Part shown: positions 41,177 to 54,060 of the stretch, in pieces
Layout: the number at the start of each line of letters is the position of its first letter
How positions within the stretch are numbered: the first letter of the stretch is position 1
Source of the DNA: Agelaius tricolor
Taxonomy: Eukaryota; Chordata; Aves; Passeriformes; Icteridae
DNA: 64,000 nucleotides
Direction of reading: 5' to 3'
Assembly: GCA_023055355.1 (NCBI GenBank)
Contig: JALJCS010000001.1
Span: 109,942,881-110,006,880, forward strand
Notes under the pieces: generated by a model
Told to the model about the DNA's origin: nothing
Databases searched by the model: none
The model's input: the letters and a program-made list of their open reading frames with translations, nothing else
Translations under genes and position numbers: made by a program

Positions 41177-42075
41177 GCCAAACTATGCTTGGCTTTTTCA
41201 TTCTTCTGAAGTCATTCTGCCCCAGACAATTATTTCCAGTTGGATTAGGTAATTAATTGAAAATGTACAGTTTGGATGTCTGTAGGTGACCAGAGTTAGA
41301 AGGTAAGTGCTGGTTGCTCTGTGTCCCGGGGACTGACTCAGAGCAAGTTCCCCATAGCAGCTAGTTCTGGCTCATTCAGCTCTCAGCTCTGTGGCATTGG
41401 AGGCCACTGCTTGTCTTTTTAATTACATATTTTTTCACTTTCTTTCCTAAAGCACAAAAGCTGTATTATCCTCCCCAGATTTTGCTGGAGTGATGCTGAA
41501 GTCTGCCCCCCTGGTACGTGTCCGTCTCTTCGGAGGTGCCTGACAGCCCTGAGCAGTTACAGAAATGTGCTTGTTTTTCTCTATCATTGTGAGTTCAACA
41601 TAGTAATTTAGACTATGACGTTCTCCCTAAATTGGTCTGGAAGGTGATTAGTTTATCCTTGGATCCCACACTGGCTCTGGGACTTACAGTGAACCAGCTA
41701 AATAATGGTAGATGGAATATTTATCCTCTTGCATAGATTCTAGTACTTTGAGTACATAGCACCATCAGTTTTTTAAAATGTAAATAAATAGCTTTATTGT
41801 ACTTTTAATTTTCATCATGTTAATCCTACTCTATTATTTGACTTTGTTACATGTATAAGAGATATGTAAAAAAAAATCTAGATAATATACTACATATTAA
41901 ATGTCACCATCTCTTTATATGATGTTTGATTTTAAATCCCTCAGACCAGTATTTGATCTTTTCATTTGTTCCTGTAGGACCTTTTTTAATGACACGTGAA
42001 GGCATTGCAGTGATTAGAAAGGAACCCACCTTCCCCTCCACAGCTCCCAGGGCTGTGAAGTAACTGAATAGTAGC

Positions 42076-42155
42076 TGAAATTATTATTTACCATTTCTAG
42101 AGTCAAGCTGCAAGAAATTGCAGCTTGACTCTAGAAATGGTAAATAATAATTTCA
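42076..42155. repeat. Perfect 38-bp inverted repeat with GAAA loop
   Basis: The arms 42,076-42,113 and 42,118-42,155 are exact reverse complements; the four loop bases are GAAA on the plus strand. A SUPT3H pre-mRNA would fold this into a fully paired stem capped by a GNRA-type tetraloop. No terminal target duplication or known transposon end is visible. Confidence 0.97.
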
Positions 42156-43036
42156 CAGGTGTGATAAAACTGGATGGCAGAAACCGCAGTAAGGACAGTG
42201 GCAAAGTGGGAAGTGGGTGGAGAAAGGACAAGAAGGAGAATGGTCTAATGACATGTGCTAATTTATTATACAAAATCATATTGGCTGTTTCTTTAAGATG
42301 TTAACTATGACCTGGTTTTAGTTTTAAAAAACACTACCAAGTACATGTAGTTTGTGATTAAAGTTCTTTTTGTTTTTGTAGAAAATGCTGAGCAAACAAC
42401 TTATTTGCTTTCTTGATTTAGTGACTTCTGCTTCTTCAGTTTTTGGACAAAAAGCTCTCAGGACTTTCTGGTGTTAAAAAGCAGCAGCTTCTGACCTAAT
42501 GTACCCTTCTCTGAACGATAATGTTTCTTTGTTACTTATTTTTAGCTCAGATTGTTTTTCTCCCCTTTCCCCCAACATGATTTGTACAACCTTTAGAAAA
42601 TTGAGTAGTTGTGGTTTTGAATCATCCTCCGTTTCTAGACTGAATGAGTATTTCTGAAGAAGCACAGGATTGCTTGTGAGTGGGCCTTTTTCTTACTTAA
42701 AAAGGCAACAGCCGTGACAGTTTTACCCCCTGAAAAAAAGCAGAAAATCTATAGACCCTTAATAGACTGAATAGTGACCCTGGAAAGGACAGTGTGTTAA
42801 GTACTTACTTAATTTTGTACCAATGGTATATTGCTAGCAGATGTCCTTTGTTTTGTTTTTACTGTGATTCAGAGCCATTTGTATAAAACATTTTGAGGGA
42901 GTATATTTTGGTCCTGAAATAAAGCATGACTATCCATTTAGAAACTACAGTAATACTTCATTGTGTATCAGTCTATATTTGACTCCTTGTTTGGGTTTAA
43001 AGCCTTTAGCATATCAAGTACAAGTCTAAGTACTGT

Positions 43037-43072
43037 TATCTTGCTGTGCTTTTGGTGAAGCACAGCAAGATA
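43037..43072. repeat. 15-bp perfect hairpin
   Basis: TATCTTGCTGTGCTT, six-base loop TTGGTG, then AAGCACAGCAAGATA. Two more pairs are possible beyond one mismatch. It lies about 900 bases right of the longer hairpin. Confidence 0.9.
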
Positions 43073-43458
43073 GCATGAACAGCTGATGTGTAAATACTGA
43101 TTTAAAAAAGCCTTACAGAAATAAATTTGAATTCCAGAAAGTATAAATGAATGTGTTTGGCTGTTTTAAGTGTGGGAGAAAGCTAATGAATTTGATGGCA
43201 AATTATTTTTTTCCTCTTAAAGTAGTTAGTACTTTTGTATTAAAGAAGATCCCTGTTAATTCTGCAAATAAGGTAGCTCCCTTCTCTTTTCTAAGCCAAT
43301 CTTGTAGTTTTTATATTCTGAATTACTCACAGGCAGTCCATACCTGAGGGGTCAGCCTGTGCTGCTTATGTTGTATGGATTTTTATTTAAATGGGTGCAT
43401 ACACACTCATTCCCAGTGCCTTGCCAGTATTCCTGCACCAGTTAAATAATAATCTCAT

Positions 43459-43530
43459 CAAATCATAGAAAAATTAAGGTTGGAAGGGATGTCTGGAGGT
43501 CATTTGGTCCAACCTACCAGATTCAAATGT
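43459..43530 (-). mobile_element. Short CR1 3' end fragment (minus orientation)
   Basis: AATCATAGAAAAATTAAGGTTGG followed by AAGGGATGTCTGGAGGTCATTTGGTCCAACC is the reverse complement of a CR1 3' terminus. Confidence 0.85.
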
Positions 43531-46500
43531 TAGGTCTCATTGCTCCACAACTATGTGAGAGAAATGCACTTTTATTTTATAGTCTACCTGGTTTAACTGC
43601 TATAGCTACAGTAGGAGACTGCTTTTTCCAATATAGCCAAGCTACTGTAACTATTCTGGAAATACTTTTAAATGTAGACTAGACTTTAATATTAAAGTAG
43701 AGTCTAAAATTACTAAATGAAATTAGATTTTGACTTTCTGGGAAGTCCCTTTCACTAGCCAAGTTAAGAGGAGAAAATACATAGTCTTTATGGAAGGTAT
43801 GTATCAGTGTGGTTTAATATGTGACTCTGTACCTATGACTACTTTTTCTGTTAGACTGCAAAGCTCCTGCTATTATGAATTTAAAAATGTAGACATTGGA
43901 GTAATTCTGCATATTTCCCTGAAAAAAATATAATGTAATGTTAAATACCTCTCTACCCTCCTCCTCCCACAAACCATCTCTTATCTGTTTATAATTCTTT
44001 GGAGAACCTGCACAAAAGCAGGGATAATTATTATTGTACAGTTGTGCTTCTCAGTTATGGTAAAATGTTTTGTGTTACTGTTAAAACCAGAGTATGTTTT
44101 ATATGGCCACTATAGTGCTAAAGGTTAATATGAAAGAACTTTCTAAAGTAAGGAGTTTCAGCAAACCTGGAGACTTGATAAAGGAAAGGATGAAAAAGTA
44201 TCCCTCTATTCCTCTCTTTTTTTTTTTTTTCAGGAAAACAAGGTATTCATGTTTTCTTTAAAATAAATTTTGTCTCTTTCTCTGCATGTTTATATATAGG
44301 CTTATATAGAAGCATTGCACTTTTCTAATTTCCAGTTCATATGAATCTACTTGGCTATCTGTGAGGAAACATGGGAATAAATATGTTAGGAGGCAGGAAG
44401 AGGATGATCTGTGGAAATATATTTCCGTAACATCCTTTTACTCCTCTACTGCTTAGTAACTTCCAGTTGAATGTGTATGTGTATAGTTGGCAGATTCACT
44501 ACAATCAGATCTTTATCCTATATTTTATCTAATAATTTGGTAAGTCAGTCCAATCAGTAACAGTGAAGGCAGACAAAAAACTTTGTCTCTTTATTTAGAG
44601 TCTCAGTAATTCTAGTTTTACTTTTGATAGATTAGTTGAGAAATCAACATCTGTGTAGGTCTGAAACACTTGATAAAAATAATGCCATTAAAATTAGCTG
44701 TATGTAAGTTTGCTTTAAAAAGTGTAGAGGTATAAATGCTGATTGTCATTGACTGGGATGTGTTGGGAGAGTTGCAGAAATAGTGTTGGTCCTGGACTAG
44801 GCCTTCTAGGTCTGTTTGTGCCGACTGCGATGGAATTACAAGGAAATAGCCCTATGCAGTGAAAACTGAAATCTGCTCAACTGAACCAGCTTTAATACAA
44901 GTTAAACAGGGCTCGATGCGTATCTGGTGACTTCAAGAGAAAAGCTCTGTAGAGGTTGGCAAACTTCTCTATTCTCTGTTTCCCTGTTAAATGCCAGTTT
45001 TATTCCTTCAAGAATGAAACTCTCTTTTGGAAAGCAGTATATTAAAACAAGCTCTGCCTGTGAGTTTGCACTGGCAGGATCTCCTGCTTTGCCTGCCCAG
45101 GTACGTTCACATACTGCTGCAGTTGTGTGCCTAGTGCTGACTTTAAAGTGACAACTCGGTGTCTGTTGTGTCCTGTTATGGTTCAGATGACTGAAAAGAT
45201 AAGTGATCAAGTTATAGAAGGGGAGATGAAACTCTTGGGGGTTCTTTCTAATGAATTATAGAATTATTTTTGAAAAAGCAGTGCAGTGTTTGAATAATCA
45301 AGTAAAGTATTTTTCTGGAGCCAGGATTGCCATGGTAATATTTATCTTTGAATTCTTAAGACAGATAAAAATCAAAAGCCCAAACCACCAGCTATTTTTC
45401 TTTAATGTTTAGATTAATCCAGAAAAACAGACCAAAATTTTGAAAATGGCTTATTTAAACACAGATTGATTGACCTGTTTAAGGGGCATTTAATTTCTTT
45501 CACAAAAAGACTTCTCTCTATAGTGTCATACAGCTTTAGGGAAAGTTATTAATTGATTTATCATTATGATCCTTTTGAAACAGGGAAGTTGTAACACTTA
45601 TTTTGTAAATTGCAAATTAAGGCCCTGGGCAGAAACTTCTGGATATCATTTAGTTTTAAATGGAGCCCTTTGTCTTCTCATCTGTTTTAATAAAGCTTTT
45701 CTAGTCTGATTGAAGTAGGTGATAGTGAAATGTGTTTGCTATCTGTAAGGACGTCTGATTTTTCTGTTGGCAATGCTGTTTCCTCCGTTCACACACAAGT
45801 GAAGATAGTTGTCTTAATAAAAATAAAGTAGGAATTAGACTTTTTTTTTTCCTATCATTCTTTGGTACATGTTAGCTTGCCATGTGGCTTTCCATGTGTG
45901 CCACATGTTTCTTGTATAAGCATCTACTATTAAACACAAGTGTTGGTAGCTCTATCACTAACACTTCACATGCCCTACACTGAAAAGCCAACATCCTCTC
46001 CAGCTGATGAGAGCTGTTGCTGCTATTTTGGTAGTCTTTTGTTGCTTTAAATGTGGGGTGATGAAAGCATGATAGAACAGCTGCTGCTACTTTAATCCTA
46101 TAAGAGAGGTAATATTCATGTGTTTTTATTTGTGGTTGGTGAAAGACTCATTTCTTTCTTGTTGTAGCTGAAAACAAAGATGTTGGGGATGTTTCAGTGC
46201 TGATTATAAGAATATAGCTGCCACTCCTGGAGTTGAGAAATTCAAAAAGTAGTCCACCTATTATAGTCAAGGGTGGAGAAAAATTTATTCCAGTGAGTTT
46301 TAAACTTCAAAAAGCTTTCAGTGTTTTTGGACTGAAGGAATAAGAAGTGTCAGCACGCTTTTAAACCTCTGTAGTTTAGGCTTTGCCTAGTACAGTAGTT
46401 TAAATTACTGAAGTTATTCTGATATGCTTGCTTATAATTAGTGTAACAACATATATATGTAGTCTTTATTTTTTGCCAAATGGAAAGGTCAAACATATTT

Positions 46501-47276
46501 TTCATAAGGGTACTCATGAGTTTCACCAGTATGTCTCAGGTCTGGTCTCTTGAGACTATTGGTGGAAGGAACTATGTGACTGTCTTGATATCTTCTTAAC
46601 CTTAGAACTTGGCATGATCAGTCTTGGATTAAGAATTTGAATCACTTCTATGTCTAGGTCAGGACCTCTATCCTTAAGTCACCTTGATTTGTCATCCAAA
46701 GTAAGGTGGCCTAAATTCAAATCTACTTAGGGTTGAAATACTAGAAAGCAATTTACCTGTAATGGTGTCAGTTTTCAGAAATCTGAGCTACTTTGTGAAA
46801 ATTTTAAAGGGATAGTCCTTTACCAAAGATGAAGCTTTTTAGGAGTTTTTAAATTTATTTGAACCAGAACAAACCACTTTACAGCAACGACCATTAGTTG
46901 AGTCTTGTAGCTACTTTTGACATCTGACTGTAAAAAAAAGCTAGCCATGAACATGACTTACCTAGTTAGTTAAACTGACAGTTCAGTTGTTTTGTTACTG
47001 AAGCAGGACTGAGCCTACCAGGTAATTCAGTTGAGGTTTTGAATTTTCTTATTTGGTCAAAATATTAGTCTATTCTTACAACTAGGATGTGCAGTTTTTA
47101 ATTTTTTTAATTTATATTTGCCTGTACTTTAGTTTGTGGAATCAACATTTGTCAGCTCTGACTCTTGACTGAAGTTATCTATCAGACGTTTAAGTATTAC
47201 TCTCAACAAGAAAAAAAAAAAAGTGGAACTGATTCCTATTGTTTGACTTGTTTGAAAACTAATGGTTCAACTCAAA

Positions 47277-47320
47277 CTTGGGTCTTTTCCAACCTAAATT
47301 CTTCTATGATTCTATGACTT
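47277..47320 (+). mobile_element. CR1 3' terminus with ATTCTATGA repeats
   Basis: GGTCTTTTCCAACCTAAATT followed by CTTCTATGATTCTATGAC is the typical end of CR1 including its short terminal repeat. Confidence 0.85.
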
Positions 47321-50300
47321 TTTTTTTTGTTGCAATTGCAAATTAAAAGTGAGTTGTTACCAAATTCAGTAATAGAAACTGGAAGCATTTTATATGTACT
47401 TTGCATGGCGAGAACACAGTGTCAGCAGATTATTTGGATTATTTCAGAGTTTGAAAAGGATAATAGCACTGACTTTGCTGGGAATGAGATACAAATAACT
47501 GTGCATTTACTTAAGCATTTTGCTGCATTAAGGCCCCTTTCTTTATAAATAAAACCTGTCACTGAAGCCTAGAGTTAACAAGACTCATACTTGTTATTGC
47601 CAGATTTTGGGCATGCAGACAGATTCCCTGTAGATAAACTGGGATGTGAGCTTGTACTGCTTTGTTCATTCTGTCACACTTGGATTTATACCTGCTTTTT
47701 CCCATACTAAATGGAAAGTTGTTAATTCCTTTTTCATTCAAGGATATTACAACCAGTTGAGTAAATTTGCGTGCACCTGAGCACATTGCTCACAGCAGCT
47801 TGAGTCACTGGAATATTTCCATCCTACATTTTCATGTGGGAAGTTGATTATGTACCAAAGCCCTTACCTTTATCAGTGAGTGTCACTTGTTAGTCACTGA
47901 ATACAAGAGGTGTAGGACTTGGTGGGAACTAAAAGAATCTACTTATTCCTGTCTGAATCACTGAGGCAGGATTCTGTTCTGCCGAAACCTTCCTGACAGC
48001 CAGCTGTCTCACCTGCTCCAAAATCTCTAGTGAAGGAGATTTTTAGGCAATTTTCACTGAACTTACTTGTTTTTTGGATAGTTACTCCTTTGTTTCTCTA
48101 GAGAAATGATGGCTGTAAAAAAATACTTTGTGTTGTACAAGACTGTAAACAGTAAGATCAATGAGTGACTCTGGATATAATGTAAAATTAGATTGGATGT
48201 GGAGGATGTATTTTATCAATTCATAATAGTTTAAAAAGAAAAAAAGTAGATGTCTGAAGACACAAACAGGCTTTAGAAGATACATAGGTAGAGTACAGAC
48301 CCATTGGGCACCCAGATAATCCAAGATGGGAAATTCTCTTGTGGCATTCATGCCATAGCTGAAATCTGCCATGGAATACTGAACTCCTTTGTTTCTGATT
48401 TGTTTTTGTCTATTACCACAGTACTGAGGAAGGAAAAGTTGGTCACCCATTACTTTACAGTGATTTATTCAGTTCCTTCAACCTTTTCACATTGATCATG
48501 GTTTCTAAAACTGTTGCTAACAATTTCTCCACCAGAAATTCTGTGTTTTGGAATTTTCCACCCCCCTCCCCACACCTCCCTTGAAAGGTGGTGTCCAACA
48601 GGAAGAAAACCTAAAAAGTTCTTTCTGAGCTCTCATCATTGAGATAGGCAGAAATTGTCTATTGATTTCTGTATGTGGCAGGCCTGATAGTATCTGTGAG
48701 AATGAACTGAACACTTGCCACCAGTTTGATCTGGAAGTATTCTTAATTAATCAATTTTAGTTGTTTTTTCACCTTTACACTACATCTTCACGGGTTGACT
48801 ATTTCAGCATGGCAGTGGTTTCAGTAAGGAGTGTATATGTATCAGGACCAGATAAAGGACAATACCATGCATACCATGTAAGCTCTGCTTTTCAGAAGCT
48901 GACTGAGAAAGGACACAGTGATCAACTCTTTTTGTTCAGAATCCTGTATAGTACTGTTGCTATGACCAAGGCAGTTGGTGCGGTTTTTTAAATGCTGTGA
49001 ATTAAAAAAAAAAAATAAGTTGCAGCCAAAACCAGTTTTCTAGTTGAAATACCTTTAAGTTCCAACCCAAAATAGGGGACAGCTATATTTGGTGATGGCA
49101 CAACTGTTAGCATTGCTTTTTTCAGATTTAAAATATGCTTACACAAAGAAAATGGAAGCGTTTTGCTGACAATATTTGCTAAGCATTTTCCCAGCAAGAA
49201 CCAAAATTACCAAGTCCTGATGTTGTGAGTCATAAGTACAACTTTTTAATATTTATTTTTTTAAGAACAATCTTCTCAATTATATATCAAAATAAGTTAA
49301 CCTTGGAGACAACTTTACTTGAATAAACACATACTCAGCAAGACTGAACTGATGATGCTGTTTGTAAACATTCTGCTATTGTGACTGATCTGTGTTGTCT
49401 TATAAAGGTCACACCTATGGATCAGTATTTTGTGGCAGGCACTGAGCAAATGTATGACAAAACCATAATCCTCAGAATTCCTGTAAAAGAAGTGAGGGAT
49501 TCAGGGTTAAGATGTCTGTGATTTTCAGGCCAGGAACTATAAAAGCCATACTAGATAACCATTGCCATGTAAAAATCAGGCAGTTGCAAAATTTTTAGTA
49601 AGGTGCTCATATTCTTTTTGATGATTTTTGAAAGTAGAAGAATCATATCTATGATCATTACAAGAGCTTCAGGTGAGTTTGCAATCAGCTTCTTGTGGGA
49701 GCTGTGCCCTGTTCTATCAGAAGATGGATGAGATAGTGGGACAGTAGACAAGTGTGGTGATGCTGAGAAGCACCCTTGAAAGAGAAGACCAATGGCCAAG
49801 AACTGGCATTTGAAAATGGGACCAGACCTATGCTCCTTATTTTCAAGACCTAAGACTGAGAAGATCATAAGTATGAGAGATGAATGGCAGAGTGCTGAAA
49901 GGACAAGTTTGCCAGAGTCAAATATTTGGCTGTGAAATGACATTCTCCTACTACTTTTACCATTACAAAATGTGTGAGAATCTTTAAGCCAAACAAATTT
50001 ACAGGGAAATGTGAAAGAAGCATTAGAATTGCCATGAAAACAAGCTGTGTTACATGAATTACACATTGACAAAACGTGTGCATTGCCTGAGCCTTAGTGC
50101 TCCTGCCACCCTTGAGCCTCTGTGCATGTTATCAAGGACAAGTATTTTCTGGTGCTCCTCTCTGATGCATAATCCCAGTCTAAACTAGCTTTTCCTATGT
50201 ATTAGTTTTCCTGCTGGAGTCCCTTATAAAACAGTCTTGCAAAATATGTTCCCAGAGGTTGCTGTCTCCTGACTTTGTTTTCCCTTATTCCAAACACTGA

Positions 50301-53300
50301 AATCAAGTTAGAGGTTCCTGAAGTATCACAGTTGCTTCTCTAATAGCATGCAGACTGGAGTAGTCAAGTTTGCTGCTTTTTACAGATGTGTATGGATATA
50401 TGCTTGTGTATATATAAAACTGTAATGAAGTGAAAATCTGGAGGCAATTTTTCTGTGGCAGACCTGTGTAGACAGAGTTACTCAGAGAGCTGCCACGGAG
50501 GGCAGCGCTCCTGAGGTGAACGTGCACAAGTTCTGTTCCATCGGAACAGAGTGAAAGGTTCCCTACGTGAGTTCTTGGAAAAGCTGTGGATCTCCCCTGC
50601 TAGGACATTTGTTAGTAGTCAGGAAAGGAAAGAGTTTACAGGTTAAGAGTATGAAGTAAGTTTTCCACCATCTGACCTTTCTCACATGCTAGCACAGAGC
50701 AGCTTTTCTGTAGCATCAAAAGATGTTATTGTTTGTCAGAATAACTCTGCTAATAAAACCTCTTGTACCAATGTATCTATTATATTATAAAAAGTGTGCT
50801 ACTATAAGCAGTTGTATTGGTGTAACTGCATTTAGCTAGGCCTTCTGCCATCATCACTGTCAGTAGAAATTTGCATTTCTAACATACTCCACTGCTTTTC
50901 AGCATTACCTGGGTCCTTCCTTAAGGTGCACCAGATAAGCAAGTGACAACAGTTCTGTAAGGGGCCAGTGGAAGAGGAATACAGCTCTAGGCACTAGGTT
51001 GGTTACAAAGATGTTGGGATGTGTATCGTCCAATGATTTTTTTTTTGTTATTCTAGAATCTGTAAGTTTTTGTGTTTTCCTCTTGCTCCATGAACTGTTA
51101 TTCTACATGTAATGCAGATGAAATCAAGTAAGTATGATCTGATGTGCATCAATGAACTTTCTGGGGTCTGGTCTGGAGTTATTATTTATTTATGGATATT
51201 GTCCCTGGTCTGTGTGTGGTAACTGCTAGAATGCTCTCAGGCTGTGGTAGTACAAAGCAAACCGAGTTTGCATGAATGCAGGTCACCTTCATGAGCCTGG
51301 TCACGTTCATCATGTGCACCATGAATGAAGGTAGAACTACTCTGCCCTTGGAGAAATCACTGCTGCACCTTGCATTAAAGGCTTGATTTCATCTGGTTAA
51401 GGAAGTGTAAGGCTCATGCCAGGGGGTATTTTATGTGTGGTTGGTGTGTGTTTTGGATACGGATTAATCTTTAGGATATTTCTTAGAAAAAGTGGATGAA
51501 GAAACAAACAGTGGTGTAAAACTTCTCAATCAAATTAGTGATGTAATAATCAAAAGTCAAACTCTTATTGAGAAGAGACAAAACCAGTCTGTGAGAATTG
51601 GCAGATACATGTTTTTTCCATATGCCATGCATTAATTACAGTTCACAGCTTTGATATTAGTACTTTTTGTACTAAGTTGTCCACCTTATTCCTTCTCACA
51701 AAGGAATTATTTTTTTCTTTCTTTGTAGGATTGATTCATATTTGCTCATAGATGAGAGAGTATATGACTGATATCTAGGCATTCCTGTTTCCAGAAAAAA
51801 TGTGGAACTCAATCTTCCTAAACTTGGTGATTTGTGTTACAGCATATTGCCTGCTGAAACTGTGCCTGGCTGGGATTCTTGCTGTTGTGAAGAATAACGT
51901 ACTAGAATTTCATGCTAGGAGCTATTTCTGTTTGTTTCTGCTTGCGTTTTGTTTTTGTTTGTTTTTATTTTTCTTTTTTAACCAAACACCACTCACATAA
52001 TTTTCTTTATAAGTAGTGTAATAAATGTGTTTTGTAGCATAAATATATTTCCTCTTGTTTGACTGACTCTTCAGTCACTGTATTCACTTCTTTACACTAA
52101 AGTTTACCATAATGAGCAGCTCGGAACAGTTTACTTTCTGAAAAACAAGTGACTACTGGTAATACTCAAGTGTGGTTTGTAACATTCCAGAACCAGCAAA
52201 TACTAAAATACACTATTTTTTCCAACCTGAACTTCAAAATAATAGAATATGGATCTGGCATTGAGAAATACTGGTTTGAAATGTGTATGAAATAGATTTC
52301 TGATGAAGAGGGAATTTGAGAAATACTTCTTTAAGAATTCTGGTGAGATACACAAACCACCTTCTGTAAGCTCTCTGAACATAACTAACATGCTGCTCAG
52401 TTTATTCAAAAAAGGACTGTAAATTCTGGAAGTTTTAACTTGATATGTTTGCAGGTAACATGATTGATGTGTAACTCTAGAATGAAAGGAGTATTTAGAG
52501 TCTTGGCTATCAGTTCACCAGTTCTTATTCCTTAAACAAAGAGAGGTCAGATATTAGTCTTGTCCTCTGTAAGTGTTAGTTTCTGGCTTCATCCTATGAA
52601 TACAGACATATGTAAACTCAGAAAATATCATAACACTTGAGTGTCTATTGATTACTAAATTGGGAAAAACAGAATAGTGGAGGGGGGCTAGCCTATGTCA
52701 CAAGATTTTTTTTTTCATAGCTTCTCAGAGGTATATCATATTATAAATGCATTAGAAATGTTTTGCTCTGAGGATATGTAGCATTCCTATAAAGGTTAAA
52801 TCAATAAAAATGATTTGGCCACATTCCTAAGCATGGCTAGAACAGGTAGCCCGTTGTTTAAGGTACCCTTGAATTTCTGGATCAGATTATTATGGTGCAG
52901 CAAAAAGGCTTACTAAAGGCTTCTTACTGTCTGCAGACGTTCTGTGTTTCTATGTGAAGATATCGTCAGCCTAAAAAAACCTTCAGATTTTCTTTGCTAC
53001 TGAAAAAAAAGAGCATTTTTATGTGTAGAGGTCTCAAATGTTGTGCTGTGTGTGCTGTAAGTTTTAAAGGAAGTTTTGCAACAAGAAGGGGTGAAGACAC
53101 ATCAGTAATTGGTAACAACCAGGTACGTAAAGAAGAGAAAGAGACATCTTTTAAATCAGTGTTAAGACTAGTAAAATTGCTGCCCATTTAAGTATCTTTT
53201 TTAGTTTGTTTAGATTATTCTTTTATGCATATCTGCTGAAGGGGAATAGCCATTATATGATGTATAATTACTGTATCTAGCCAGTTCAGTAAGCAAGTAA

Positions 53301-53879
53301 GATTATGAAATGTAATTGTAGAAGACTTCAAACTGTTACTTCAAATTTGTCTAACTTTATACAAAGCTGATAAAAATTTAGTAGCTATTAAATAGTGTTT
53401 ATTCCATACATCTGGTTGATTTAGTAGACAGACCTGAAGTCTGACAGTAGACTGTTTTTATAGATTTAGTGCATTTTAAAATCTTTCAGGCATGTTGAAG
53501 AGCTACTGTATATTATTGTTACAGGGCAGATTTGTGTCTTACGGTGAGTGCATGTGCTATGCATCTATGCTCCTGACATTTTTATATAGGTTTTATGGAG
53601 CACAAGCTTACTGTAAGAACATGTCACTAAGATTAGAGTTCAGATTCTTATGGGTATTTTAAATTTATTTCTCTCAGTCTCACTGTGCCCTTTAAGAGTG
53701 CTGGAACTAAAACCAGTGCCTTTTTATCCTTGCTTCTTCCTTTTAAATATTTTTTTAAAGTGTGCGAGAGATTATATTATTTTTGAATTATATCATAAAA
53801 TGTGAAATTGTGAAGAGTAATTCTGATGATAAAGCACAGAGCCCACACTACTGGTAACTGGGACTTTTATGTCTCAAGA

Positions 53880-54060
53880 TGTTTTTCAGTTGTGAAAATT
53901 TGATCAGTGAATTAACCGCACATCCGGCTACACACATCTTTGATCGGAATTGGAACATTCCAGCTCGTGTGTGTGTCTGTGCGAGCTGGTTCCCTCGAGT
54001 AGATTTTACACATGTGCACTACACATGTGCCTTGAAATTAGTTAGTAAATTAATATTATA
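53880..54060. promoter_or_regulatory. Possible conserved non-coding element
   Basis: Six CpG dinucleotides lie within about 110 bases (ACCGC, TCCGG, ATCGG, CTCGTG, GCGAG, CTCGAG) in a CpG-poor intron. They occur with a short hairpin (CCAGCTCG at 53,960 and CGAGCTGG at 53,982) and two ACACATGTG E-box-like words. A 60-codon frame crosses it but resembles no protein I know. Confidence 0.35.

Noticed and set aside
52994..53191. Possible internal SUPT3H exon ending at AACCAG|GTACGT near 53,122
   Set aside because: The peptide does not match the expected SUPT3H continuation (YSLGDARRPLHETA-type), and the frame phase does not fit AT|G.
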